A stretch of DNA of 64,000 nt from Limnomonas spitsbergensis (Eukaryota > Chlorophyta > Chlorophyceae > Chlamydomonadales): positions 1,426,001-1,490,000 of the forward strand of contig JAYJMM010000105.1 of the NCBI GenBank assembly GCA_037349105.1. The letters run 5' to 3'. Below, piece by piece: positions 12,358-24,110 of this stretch (the first letter of the stretch is position 1; the number at the start of each line of letters is the position of its first letter). Under the pieces are notes generated by a model. That model saw only the letters and a program-made list of their open reading frames with translations. It had not been told where the DNA came from and did no database searches. Both the position numbers and the translations under genes were made by a program.

Positions 12358-13023
12358 TTGAAGGTCCGACCCCAATCCCGTCCCGTCGGCTCTCAGGGAA
12401 TTACCCTAGCCGAGCCGACCGGGCCCACGCTCCCTTTCGCTGGGTACCTCTCCAACGCCGTGCTCCAACAAGTACAGCGGGCCCAACTAAGGCTCCTTGC
12501 GTTCACCAGCGCCCGAGGTGCTCGCTCCTGCCGCCGCGGCGGCCTCGCTATACACGTTCTCTCTGGATCGCGTCGCGGAGGTCATCCGCCATAGTACCAC
12601 CCATGAAACCTCCTCTCGCCGCTTTAATGTCGTGGCCCGACTTGATCGCTGGTTGGCTCAACCCCCCGTTGAGAACGGGTTTCTGCGCACCCTCCAGACA
12701 ACCCGGCATGAAGAGTTACTTGTCCGTCTACATGCAGAGTGAATACATCGTTGCCCATGCTCGAAGCAGAGTGCCTGGCCTGGAGCACCTCGTGCCTGGC
12801 CTTGCCTTCCGGGGTGAACAGGGCCTTCAGCCATCTCTCTACTCTGTTCGACAACCTTGGCCGCCGAGGTCCTTACGATGCCTCCGCTCGCACCGGAGCA
12901 ATCACAAGCAAGGCTGGACCAACAGGCCAAAGGCTGCAACAGCTCAGCGAGAAAAGCAAGCCTAAGCCCCTTTCGGATTCCAGGGAAACCCGCTTTGTAA
13001 AGACTAGCGAAGGTTATTACTAG
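12358..13023 (+). other. Unclassified open frames next to the large element
   Basis: Overlapping plus-strand frames encode peptides rich in Arg, Leu and Pro that switch frame several times (for example RRFNVVARLDRWLAQPP at about 12615-12665). It could be a decayed mobile-element ORF or gene relic. No motif is diagnostic and I assign no function. The stretch 11850-12357 shows nothing recognisable. Confidence 0.2.
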
Positions 13024-13412
13024 CGCGGGCTAATCCTTGCAAAGCACAAACGCACAGAATATTACCTCCACCCTCAGCTCTTCTGCTTCTTCTGTTAACG
13101 GGCCATTGATGCCCAGCCTCCGCTGAGCGACGTCCAGTGGAGAAGATGGCACGCCCGGCGTTGTAGCTTTTTACAAGGAACTAGACCAGTGCCCGATCGC
13201 TTCGAAGAAGCAAGAGATTGAACGTGAATTGATCATGCCCATAATTGTGAAGATTCATAGGCGTCGCTAGCTTTCGCTCCCCCGTACTTGGCATGACGGT
13301 ACACCTCTGGGCTTTGTTGAAATAATAGAGCTTGACCACGTCGGCAAATAATTAATTAAAAATAGCACGCGGTCTACAGCAGGTAGGCAGAAGTTTACCA
13401 CTCATTATTGAG

Positions 13413-13416
13413 TGTG
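13413..13416. repeat. Left 4-bp flank TGTG (target-site duplication of tandem pair)
   Basis: TGTG directly precedes the TGTCA terminus at 13417, and TGTG directly follows the CGACA terminus at 41270. This fits a 4-bp target duplication around the whole tandem pair. The local GTGTGTG run makes a chance match possible. Confidence 0.55.
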
Positions 13417-13451
13417 TGTCACGGTATAATGCAGTATACGTGCCAAAACCG
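13417..13451 (+). repeat. Left terminal inverted repeat, copy 1
   Basis: Pairs imperfectly with 25319-25353. Shared blocks after reverse-complementing are TGTC, ATAA, GCAGTA and CGTGCCAAAA. Confidence 0.75.
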
Positions 13452-13481
13452 TAGGGACCGCTGGTAACGCGTCCCCGTAGA

Positions 13482-13625
13482 CTCCGCAGCTTCCCTGCGG
13501 AGCCCCCGTTTTAGGGTTAGGAGCCCAGCTTCCCACTTTCGGGAAGGTCTGAGGCAGGATTTCCCGTACTAAGTAAATAGGGCTTGCCGGGACCTTTGAA
13601 TCCCGGCTTGCACGCTTGACATTTA
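13482..13625 (+). other. Series of hairpins in the element leader
   Basis: Three stem-loops follow one another: CTCCGCAG/CTGCGGAG at 13482-13502, CTTCCC/GGGAAG at about 13530-13547, and CCGGGA/TCCCGG at about 13589-13608. All recur in copy 2 (about 25418-25545); its third stem has one mismatch and its second a shorter loop. They may be an RNA packaging, translation or processing structure, but this is inferred from pairing only. Confidence 0.5.
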
Positions 13626-14087
13626 CTTCGTTCCTTTTAAGTGGACAGGCCTCTAATTGTAATCAGCACCGGCTATCATCCCAAGATATACCCTGTGAAT
13701 ACCAATAACGCCAGTACCACGAAGGCACGAAGACGATCAAGCCTAGTTCAGCCTCAGAGCCGACATAGCAACCTAGTTATCCTCAGCTAGATGCCCAGCC
13801 CGACCTGGGACACCGCCCGCAGTCTACGGCTACGACATCCCCCGCTTCACGCGGTAAGTGACTCAGCGACCCGACAGATCAGCTATCTGAAGGGCCAGCA
13901 GTTAAGCTTTACAAGTGACCAGCTCCGTGTCTGTCATCTAGAAGTTCCAGCCACAGCTTAACGCGCTGCGCATCCGCGGCCAGTGTGTAGTCACTGAGTC
14001 CGCCCGTAGGCATCCGCCACTATGTGGGGAAGAAGTCCGCCACGGACCTGAAGCAAACCTCTCGTGTCCACTTAAAAGGAACGAAGT
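13625..14087. repeat. 23-bp perfect internal inverted repeat
   Basis: 13625-13647 (ACTTCGTTCCTTTTAAGTGG plus ACA) is the exact reverse complement of 14065-14087. Copy 2 keeps only the left arm because about 350 bp are missing there. It may be the ends of a small nested insertion or a long-range RNA pairing. Confidence 0.6.
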
Positions 14088-14439
14088 GGATCTTGCCTAA
14101 TCAGCCTGACCCAACGAATCCTGCTAAAGGTGTATGTGTTGTGGAGCTTGGAATTTCTTTTTGAGACAGCGGATCTGCCTTGGACAGCTAGAAATCACTG
14201 AGCAGAGGATTTTTCATAGATATTCCAAGTCAATCCCTGCTTGCGCTGGGCGTGGCAACCCAGAAGCAGACGTAGCTTGAAGATCAGGCTGTGGAGTTAC
14301 AAACCCAGCTGATAGTGCCTGTGCACCTGGACTTGCCTTTGTGGTGGAGTGCAAATTCCCAAGTGTTGACAGAAGTGGATCTGCGGATCAGTGATTACGG
14401 TAAGTGGATTGCTGAGGCCGAGACTTCAGTGACCCAAGG

Positions 14440-14900
14440 CTGTGTGCAGGAATCACCGAAAGCTGCAGAATGCAGCTTGAGAGGAGCCTGCGAAGCTCGA
14501 GGAGCAATCTGCGCTGCAAAGCGGAAAGCGGACGAGACCCGCTTCACGCGGAATCATCCAAGGCTGCAGTTGCAGCTTGAGCGGAGCCTGCGGAGCCCGA
14601 AGGAAGCTGCGCTGCGAAGCGGAAGGAAATAGCGGACGAGACCCGCTATACGCGGAATCATCCAAGGCTGCAGTCGCAGCTTGAGCGGAGCCTGCGGAGC
14701 CCGAAGGAAGCTGCGCTGCGAAGCGGAAGGAAATAGCGGACGAGACCCGCTATACGCGGAATCATCCAAGGCTGCAGTCGCAGCTTAAGAGGAGTCTGCG
14801 AAGCTCGAGGAGCTAACTGCACTGCAAAGCGGAGGCTGCAGAACGTAGCTTAAGAGGAGTCTGCGAAGCGCGAGGAGCAAACTGCGCTGCAACCCAGAAG
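14440..14900 (+). repeat. 104-bp tandem repeats in leader, copy 1
   Basis: Units beginning GAATCATCCAAGGCTGCAG start at 14551, 14655 and 14759, exactly 104 bp apart, with degenerate units on both sides. The same array occurs in copy 2 at about 26020-26410. Confidence 0.8.
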
Positions 14901-16636
14901 GTGAAAATACCCGCCGGACCCATAAAAGAAAATTTTCCCGTGCTTGACCTGTCTAGCAAAAGCCTAACCAGCCTGCAGAAGGTAGAGGAGAACGGAAGCA
15001 GGCTTTAAGCTCGTGCCCAGTTGCTGTGAGCCCACACAGTCGAGCTGGCACAGCTGTTCAACATCGATAGTACAATGCAGGATGCCATTGTAGATCCCAA
15101 CCGCCACCAGCACCCTGATACTGCAAGACGCAGTGGGCGGGTGAGAGGAATGGAACCAGGAGACGACCCTATGACACCTATAAATGCGGCTGTAGCCGAG
15201 GAAGCAAAGCAGATTTCCCTTGGCTTATCGAGGGATGAATACGCAGGGATGGGGGACAAGGCCCTGGGGGTTGTTAGTTCTCGAACCTTGGATGCGAGTA
15301 TGGTGCACAGTGAAGTGACACGCAGGGGTATCGGACGAGGCGGCACCGCGCGCATCCCGACGGGGCTGAGCCAGGAGGGAGAGCGGTGGCCGGTTCCCGA
15401 CGATGAATCCCTGGACCCGACCTCGGAGCCACCCACTGTGAGGTCTCAGACCGGTGGTGTTGGAGAGGGTGGCGGGCCAGCGCGATCTCCGGATGTCCTG
15501 CCTGAAGAGGCAGAAGGAGAAGGAGTCGACGCTGAGCCGCACCACCCGGCGCCAGACCAGAAGGAAGCAAGGGAGTCCCAGCCTGAGCCCGCAGTGGTCA
15601 GGGGGGAAAGAGGAGCGGTCCAGCCAGCAGCGGTCAAGATGGAGCAGACGAGATCCAACGAACAGCAGATCCAAGGGGAGTCGGCAGAAACGGTGGCGAG
15701 CCTGCGGGATCTGCAAAGGCGCAGCGACCCACAGGCCGCGGCGGCGCTGGCCGTCTCGGTAGGGCAGCCACGGGCTGACCTGGCCGCCAAGGAGGAGCCG
15801 CCAGATCCGCGCGGTGGGACGCAGTCACCAAGGGGAGTACCGCCAAGGCCAGAGCTGCATAGGATGAAGCAGACGAGACCGTCCCGTATCCCAGCGGAGG
15901 AAGCAACTGAAGCGTCGGCATACGGCACATCCCTGTCCAGGTCCCCTGCTAGCGCCAGCGGGCAAAGGCAGGAGGCCGTGGCCGGACACGGCATGGAATA
16001 TGCGCAGTGGTTGAAGCTGGGAGGAGGCACCCCTGAGTTGGTCTTGGATCCAGATACGGCAGTGTCGCACACAGAGATCGGCCGAGGTGAGCCAGTGCCC
16101 CAGTCTACCCCGGATTTTTTGAGGCAGGGCCTGGAATACGCGCAGTGGTTGAAACTGGTAGGAAGTGCATCTGAGTCGGCTCCAGACTCAAGCACGGCTG
16201 TGTCGCAGCTGCGGGGCGCGGATCTATGCAGTGGGCCAGAATACGCGACGCAGAAGAGGCCGCTGGGAGTGGCAAGTGCTGCGCAACGCGTTAAAAACGA
16301 GAGTGGGACGATGCCCCGTGGTGGAAATCAGATGATCAGGAAACTTGCAGATCTGCAGCCGGTAGAGGTAGCAAAAGCCGCCACCACCGAGGAGGACCTG
16401 GCCCAGCCGGTAGGGTGGAACATGCTAGGGCAGTGGGTCATTGGAGTGTGGAAAATTGTGTGTGACGCAGAGCAGGCGGGGTTAAGCAGTCTGGCTGTGC
16501 CCCAGCAGCGCGCACCCTTGGAGGCACAGACCAGGTGTGTGGAGCAGCCAAGTAGGCAGGTGTCCCCCAACGGCTGGTCCATTTTCGATATCCTCAGCAG
16601 TGAAGGTGAGCCAAGTCCCAGGCACCAACAGCAGAC

Positions 16637-16860
16637 CCGAGGGAGTGCATGTCCACCCAAGCAGGATAGCCCGGTAGCTAGCGAGCAGCTGCACCTGATC
16701 AACTTTGTTACGGCAGAGAGTGCCTGCCCACCCAGGCAGGATAGCCCGGTAGCTAGAGAGCAGCTGCACCTGATCAACTGTGTTACGGCAGAGAGTGCCT
16801 GCCCACCCAGGCAGGATAGCCCGGTAGCTAGCGAGCAGCTGCACCTGATCAACTGTGTTC
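16637..16860 (+). repeat. 75-bp coding tandem repeat, three units (copy 1)
   Basis: Each unit encodes a 25-residue block of the type CPPRQDSPVASEQLHLINC. Copy 2 has six units at 35950-36400. Confidence 0.85.
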
Positions 16861-16884
16861 CGAAGGGGAATGCCTGTCCACCCA

Positions 16885-19620
16885 AACCAGCGGCCGGTGG
16901 CTGCAAGCCAGGCCAACTGCAGGTGCAAGCGCCACGGCTGTGTTTGCAGAGGGAGGCAGTTCCTGTGACACCTGTAGTGATCGGTGGCTGCGAGCCGGGC
17001 CAACTGCAGGTGCAGGCGTCACGGCTGTGTTCGCAGAGGGAGGCAGTTCCTGTGACACCTGTGGTGGCCGGTGGCTGCGAGCCAGGCCAACTGCAGGTGC
17101 AGGCGTCACGGCTGCGTTTGCAGAGGGAGGCAGTTCCTGTAACACCTGTGATGGCCGGTGGCTGCGAGCCAAGACAACTGCAGGTGCAGGCGTCACGGCT
17201 ATGCTTGCAGAGTGAGGCAGATCCCGTGACACCTGTAGTGATCGGTGACTGCGAGCCAGGACAACTGCAGGTGCAAGCGTCACGACTGTGTTTACAGAGA
17301 GAGGCAGTTCCTGTGACACCTGTAGGGATCGATGGCTGCGAGCCAGGCCAACTGCAGGTACATGCGTCACGGCTGTGTTTTTCGAGGGAGGCAGCCCATG
17401 TGACACCTGTGGTGGCCGGTGGCTGTGAGCCAGGCCAACTGCAGGTGCAGGCGTCACGGCTGTGCTTGCAGAGTGAGGCAGCCCATGTGACACCTATGGT
17501 GATCGGTGACTGCGAGCCAGGCCAACTGCAGGTGCAAGCGTCACAGCTGTGCTTGCAGAGTGAGGCAGTTCCCGTAACACCTGTAGTGATCGGTGACTGC
17601 GAGCCAGGCCAACTGCAGGTGCAAGCGTCACGGCTGTGTTTTCCGAGGGAGGCAGCCCATGTGACACCTGTGGTGGCCGGTGGCTGTGAACCAGGCCAAC
17701 TGCAGGAGCAGGCGTCACGGCTGTGTTTTCCGAGGGGTCAGCCCATGTGACACCTGTGGTGGCCGGTGGCTGTGAGCCAGGCCAACTGCAGGTGCAGGCG
17801 TCACGGCTGTGCTTGCAGAGTGAGGCAGCCCATGTGACACCTGTGGTGATCGGTGACTGCGAGCTAGGCCAACTGCAGGTGCAAGCGTCACGGCTGTGCT
17901 TGCAGAGTGAGGCAGTTCCCGTAACACCTGTAGTGATCGGTGACTGCGAGCCAGGCCAACTGCAGGTGCAAGCGTCACGGCTGTGTTTTCCGAGGGAGGC
18001 AGCACATGTGACACCTGTGGTGGCCGGTGGCTGTGAGCCAGGCCAACTGCAGGAGCAGGCGTCACGGCTGTGTTTGCCGAGGGATGCAGCCCATGTGACA
18101 CCTGTGGTGGCCGGTGGCTGTGAGCCAGGCCAACTGCAGGTGCAGGCGTTACGGCTGTGTTTGCAGAGGGAGGCAGTTCCTGTGACACATGTGGTGGCCG
18201 GTGGCTATGAGCCAGGCCAACTGCAGGTGCAGGCGTCACGGCTGTGTGTGCACCAGAGTGAGGCAGATCATGTGACACCTGTGGTGGCCGGTGACTGCGA
18301 GCCGGGCCAACTGCAGGTGCATGCGTCACGGCTGTGTTTGCCGAGTTAGGCAGTTCCTGTGACACCTGTGATGGCCGGTGGCTGCGAGCCGGGCCAAGTG
18401 CAGGTGCAGGCGTCACGGCTGTGTTTGCAGAGGGAGGCAGTTCCTGCGACACCTGTGGTAATCAGCGGCTGCGAGCCGGGCCAACTGCAGGTGCATGCGT
18501 CACGGCTGCGTTTGCAGAGGGAGGCAGTTCCTGTAACACCTGTGATGGCCGGTGGCTGCGAGCCAGGACAACTGCAGGTGCAAGCGTCACGGCTATGCTT
18601 GCAGAGTGAGGCAGTTCCCGTAACACCTGTAGTGATCGGTGACTGCAAGGCAGGCCAACTGCAGGTACATGCGTCACGGCTGTGTTTTCCGAGGGAGGCA
18701 GCCCATGTGACACCTGTGGTGGCCGGTGGCTGTGAGCCAGGCCAACTGCAGGTGCAGGCGTCATGGCTGTGCTTGCAGAGGGAGGCAGCCCATGTGACAC
18801 CTGTGGTAATCAGTGGCTGCGAGCCGGGCCATCTGCAGGTGCAAGCGTCACGGCTGTGTTTGCCGAGGGAGGCACCCCATGAGACACCTGTGGTGGCCGG
18901 TGGCTGTGAGCCAGGCCAACTGCAGGTGCAGGCGTCACGACTGTGTTTGCAGATGGAGGACGTTCCTGTGACACTTGTGGTGGCCGGTGGCTGTAAGCCA
19001 GGCCAACTGCAGGTGCAGGCGTCACGACGGTGCTTGCAGTGGGAGGCAGCTCATGTGACACCTGTGGTGACCGGTGGCCACGAGCCGTGCCAACTGCAGG
19101 TGCATGCGTCACGGCTGTGTTTGCAGAGGGTGGCAGTTCCTGTGACGCCTGTGGTGGCCAGTGGCTGTGAGCCAGGCCAACTGCACGTGCAGGCGTCACG
19201 ACGGTGCTTGCCGAGGGAGGCAGTTCCTGTGACATCTGTGGTGGCCAGTGGCTGTGAGCCAGGCCAACTGCAGGTGCAGGCGTCACGACGGTGCTTACAG
19301 AGGGAGGCAGCTCATGTGACACCTGTGGTGACCAGTGGCTGTGAGCCAGGCCAACTGCAGGTGCATGCGTCACGGCGGTGTTTGCCGAGGGAGGCAGCCC
19401 ATGAGACACCTGTGGTGGCCGGTGGCTGTGAGCCAGGCCAACTGCAGGTGCAGGCGTCACGGCTGTATTTGCAGAGAGAGGACGTTTCTGTGACACCTGT
19501 GGTGGCCGGTGGCTGTGAGCCAGGCCAACTGCAGGTGCAGGCGTCACGACGGTGTTTGCCGAGGGAGGCAGCCCATGTGCCACCTGTGGTGGCCGGTGGC
19601 TGCGAGCCGGACCAACTGCA
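16885..19620 (+). repeat. 87-bp coding minisatellite, about 31 units (copy 1)
   Basis: Each unit encodes 29 residues of the form GGCEPGQLQVQASRLCLQ followed by a REAVPVTPV-like part. Units differ by point changes that recur in blocks, indicating spread by unequal exchange. More than one frame, including the minus strand, stays open across much of the array because the unit is a multiple of three and lacks stops. Confidence 0.9.
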
Positions 19621-22424
19621 TTCGTGGGAACAGCAGCTGAACCAGCAAGTGGCTGAGGAACCAGTTGGACGAAGTGAGGTCGAGGACCACGTGCACAGGC
19701 ATGCACCGGTGTCGGTGCAGATGCATATGCACCAACCAGAAGAGGATGGGCCTGTCACACCACCAGTGGCAGCAGCTCCTGGAGGGACCAAGGTGCCAAT
19801 ATCAGACCCAGGGGCGGTCCAGCAGGCCAACAAACAGCTGGGGGCGCCAAAGAGTGAGGCATGTGTGCCTGCAGCTGCCTGCAGCCCTAGCCAGTCCCTG
19901 GTCAAGGCCTCAGGACTCAAGGGGGGCCAGGCAGGCAACCTGCCAGAGGGGTTGGCCGTGCAGGGTCCAACTGAAGGGGCAAGGCAGGCGATCCCGGGCC
20001 CAAGGGTAGCAAGCCCAACCAACCAGGGCAGTGCCCATGGGGAACACAATGGACACTCACCCAAGCCAATTGCAGCAGAGGTTAACTGGTACCGGCAGAA
20101 GCTCAAAGGAGTGGCCAGGCAGCTGTGGGTGGCCAGGCAGCCAATGTTGGCTTGGCAGTTGAGGATGACCAGGCAGCTGAGGAGGGTGAAGCATAGCTTG
20201 GAACATGCCAATCAGAACTTACAGGCGTTGCGGCCACAAGGTGAGGAGGAGGAAGAGCAGCAGCTGCAGCACGCAGCCATGGTCGCATGGCACGTGGCAC
20301 TACCCTGGGGGCACGGGGCTGAGCAGGCCAGCCATGAGGGCTCCCGCTCAGCAGAGCCGGGTGAGCCAGTGGGTCAAGCCAGCCCTAGCCTGAGTCTCGA
20401 CCCAGACGGCTGCAGCAGTTCCAGCCTGGCAATGGCAGGCAGGGCAGCTGACAGTGACCTGGAAGCAGCTAGGAGCAGCAGGTCTCCGGTGCCAGCACCC
20501 GAGGACGACAGCGGCAGCAGAAATGTGTGCCTGGTAGCAATTCATGATGTACCGCCTGCAGATGTGGATCTAGACAGGCTCTGGGAGGACCGTGCAGCAG
20601 GTGCCCGTCAGCAACCGATGGAGATCCGCAATGGCATGCGTCAGGCCATGCGGCTTAACAAAGGAGGAGTATGCATGTTCTGCGGGTCCGAGTGCGAGCA
20701 CAGCGACAGGGCATGTGAGCATCTCATGGATGCCAACACCCAGAGGGGAGGAGCAAGGCTGGCAGCGCTGAAGGCGGTTAAGAACCCGGGGCAGGGTCAG
20801 CCGCGGGTGCAGGAGCCACACCAGCCTCAGAAGGCTGAAGCAGGCTCCAGCAGTGAGGAGCAAGAAGAGCCCAACCCAATGGGAGGCAGGGGGGAAGCTG
20901 TTGAGCAGGAAAGCATCCGGGAGCCCATGTGGTTGGCACCCAGGTATGGACAGAGGCAGCATGCGCAGCCGCACCAAATACCCGTTCAGGCAGCACCCGC
21001 ATCCACGGGGTATGGCACGATGCGGTCCAAGGTTCCGCCCAGTATCGGCAGGTCAGTCCAAGGGCCCGAGAAGGGCAGACCCAGGCTGGGAGAACAGAGG
21101 TACCAAGGTCAGGGTGAAAGCCTGTACAGGTATTCCGACAACCCAGCTCGGACACCTGTGACCGGTGGGCAGGCTGCAAGCCCCAGTGGATCTGGGGGCG
21201 GTGCGAGCAGGATGTCAGTGGACATGGAGGATCAGGCGGAAGCGGAAGGGCCTCAGCCGATCGGATGGGCAGGCATCTGGCAGTGGGCTGCGCGCCTGTG
21301 GCAGCAGGTGTGCTCCAGGTACTACGCCCACCTCAGCGACCAGGCCAGAGCCATCGAGGAGTTCCGGAGCCATCACCTGGCGGAATGGGCCACAAAAGCC
21401 CTCATGGGCATCCCTCACACGGGCCAAGACAGAGCAACGCTGCTGGCGGCCCTTAGCAGGGTGTCCAGGGGAACAACGGGGCCAGAGGCGGCCATGGCTA
21501 TTAAAGCCTTCGCGGACGAGTGGTGCAACGGCACGGTAGGAGATCAGGAGGAGCCCGAGCCCGAGCCAGAGGAGGAGGAGGAGCCCCAGGAGTGGGAAGG
21601 ATTCAATGCGGCCAGGCTGGAGCCAGACGGCCTCAGGGAAGTCCAAAGGTGGCAGGCGCAGACAGGGACAGCCGTACCAGCCACACGCCAGGCCAGGGGG
21701 GAAAGCCTGGAGGCAAGCAGTGAGCCTAGCCTCAGGAACCAGCGGCTGGATGAAGGGCGCAGGCCCAGGCCAAGCAGCCCCGCGGCCAGCAAGCAGCCAA
21801 GGACAACCAGCCTGCGGCTAGCCAGGGCAGCAGAGCAGGGCTCGGCGCCTAGATGGGCCAGCAGGCAGGAGTCCCATGCTATGCTGCGCATCGTGGACAA
21901 CAAGGAGGGCCAGGTGGACCACATTGCGGAGCTCCTGCGGGGCCAAGCGGCCCAGGCGGGGGGCAGGGCGGAAAGGAGGAGCCACTGCCCCAGCCAAGGA
22001 AGGAGGATCTTGCAGGAAATCCAGCCAGCAGGGACCTCCGGGAGAGGCGGCCCGCAAGGGCAGGAAAGCAGGGACGATGACCTGTCAGTTTACGAAGCAA
22101 GGGAGTACACCGGCGGGACGCAGCCAAGCAGGCCCAGCAGTCACCAGCCAGGAAGGCAAGCGGAATCAGGAGGAGATAGGCACCAAGAACCTGCGACGCA
22201 GCCTTCAAGGGGCGGCAGCCGCCCCAGAAGCGTGGCAAGCGAGCGACCGTCTAGGGGCGGACAGTCCCAGGGAAGTGCAGACCGCAGAGACAGCCGGGAC
22301 CAGCGCAGCCGGAACCCAACCAGGGGTGGAGGCGGAGGGTCAGGCTCTGACCCCAGCAAATCGGATTCGGAAGGATCCGAGGGACGCGGCCCGGGATCCA
22401 GCAGGGAATCCTTGAAGCAGCCAA

Positions 22425-22640
22425 GCTGGCAGAGCCAGGAGCCGCCCAGGGGGCAGGAGTATGGCAGAGGAACAGAGCCGCAATGGCAGAGCCAAGAGCC
22501 GTCCAGGGGGCAGGCAGACGGCAGGGAACAGCCAAGCTGGCAGAGCCAGGAGCCGCCTAGGGGGCAGGCAGACGGCAGGGAACAGACAAACTGGCAAAGC
22601 CAGGAGCCGCCCAGGGGGCAGGCAGAATACGGCAGGAAGA
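22425..22640 (+). repeat. 54-bp coding tandem repeat
   Basis: About four units encoding 18-residue blocks of the type WQSQEPPRGQADGRE. Absent from the aligned part of copy 2. Confidence 0.8.
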
Positions 22641-24110
22641 ACACAGCCAGGCGGGCCAAGCCAGAAACCGCCCAGGGGACAAGCAGAATCCGGCACAGGA
22701 ACACAGCCTCGGGAGTCTGGCCCAGAGGAGAGAAAAAGCAGAGATGCGGCTGATCAGCCGCCACCCGAGAGGAGCAGAGGCTTCGCGGGCGGGGCGGGCA
22801 GACAGTCGTCAGGGAGCGGACAAGCCCAGGATGGGGCTGGCCGCAGAAACAGCCAGTACCAGCGCAGTCGCAGCCCACCAGGGGGCGACAGTGGCGGATC
22901 TGGATCAGACTCCAGTTCAGACGAGTCCGGATCAGGTGGATCTGACAGGCGCGGGCCAGGGGCCAGGCGGGAGTCAATGAAGCAAAAGAAAAAGAGGTTG
23001 GATATGGAGCAGGCGGAGGTGAGCCTGCAGCTGCAGAAGCAGATGGTCCTGCAGCTGACTGGTGTGACCAGGTTCGCCAAGATCCCCACCATCCAAGACA
23101 GCGTGCCGGTGCTGGACATGTCCCAGCCGGGGGCGGTCGCAGCCAGGCAGTACTGCCAGGCCTGCAGCTCCTGGGGCTCGCACAACCGCCTGGCATTATC
23201 CGACGAGCCGCCAGCGCTGGCAGTGGTGGCAGGGGAGATCGCAGGGTCATGCCAGTCCCCCTCAGCCATGGCCTTGCTGGTCCGATCATTGGTCGGCATG
23301 TGGAACGACAAGCCAGCCTGCATGGAGCCGCTGGTAGTCGCCATTAGGGCGGCACCTCAGGGAGACAGGGCCTCCCGGGAGGTCGAGCGGATCAAGGAGA
23401 CGTGGTCGTCCCCGGGGAACGGGCCGCCAAGCGAGGTGTCCCTGCTTACCCTGTGGATCAGGGTGGTGCAGAAGGAGGTGGGCAAGCCAACTTCAGACGG
23501 GAGGGCAGCGGTCACCGGCCTCAAGCTGGGAGTCAAAACCACCTTGGACCCGGGAGTCAAGCCGGAGGAGACTGTGGAGGCATTTGCCCACAGAGTCCTG
23601 TCCACGGCAGAGCTGCTGCAGATCTCCAGGGATGCAGCAGACCACTTTGGCAGAAAGCACTCGGTCTCGCACATGTTCTATGATGGGCTGCCAGTGGCCA
23701 CCAGGGCCAAGCTGTGCGAGTTCAGGATGACTGTGCCCAACTACCTGTGCATGACCGACGAGGAGCAGATCACTGTGCTGACGCAGCAGGTGGTGCTGTG
23801 GGAGAGGTTCGCCCTGGAAATGGGAGACCTGGTGGTCGCAGATCACAGGCCGACGGCAGAAGAGGCGGAAGAGACGGAAGAGGAGGACGAGACAGATGAG
23901 GAAGAAGAGACGGCAGAGGAGGATGAGACGGAAGAGGCGGATGAGACGGGCGAGCGGAGAAAGCCGGCACGTTGGACACCTAGACCAAGGGGGAGCGGGG
24001 TGTCACAAGACCAATGGCGAGCGGACTCAATGGCATCGCGTACACCAATGACAGGGGAGAAGCCAATGTCACCTCGCGAGCGGTCCATTGAAGGGCCACG
24101 GTGGCGCTAG

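Larger units (their letters stand above)
15075..24110 (+). pseudogene. Giant repeat-rich ORF ending in Gag-like domain, copy 1 (broken)
   Basis: The main frame starts at the ATG 15075. A frameshift lies near 17730, an in-frame TAG at 18347-18349 and a second frameshift between about 22640 and 22750. The ORF then runs to the TAG at 24108-24110. Order: low-complexity N-terminus; 75-bp repeats (25 aa); about 31 units of a 29-aa repeat with two Cys each; a Cys/His cluster (CMFCGSECEHSDRACEH, about 20673-20723); a GWxxxWQW...LW..VC domain (about 21260-21535) that echoes a shorter motif near 16405-16470; 18-aa QEPPRGQ repeats; then a folded region (about 22975-23850) including ETVEAFAHRVLSTAELL and a FYDGLP motif, which resemble retrotransposon Gag capsid sequence; and an acidic Glu/Asp tail. 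Only the Gag-like assignment is functional, and it rests on pattern. No protease or polymerase follows. Confidence 0.65.

Noticed and set aside
13508..13520. Telomere-like TTTTAGGG
   Set aside because: Only a single unit plus a partial one; it is part of the element leader and recurs at the same place in copy 2.
16849..19706. Long minus-strand open frames across the 87-bp arrays (and again at 35605-38281)
   Set aside because: They are by-products of a stop-free, multiple-of-three repeat. They end where the repeats end, and the plus frame continues into the conserved Cys/His and Gag-like regions.
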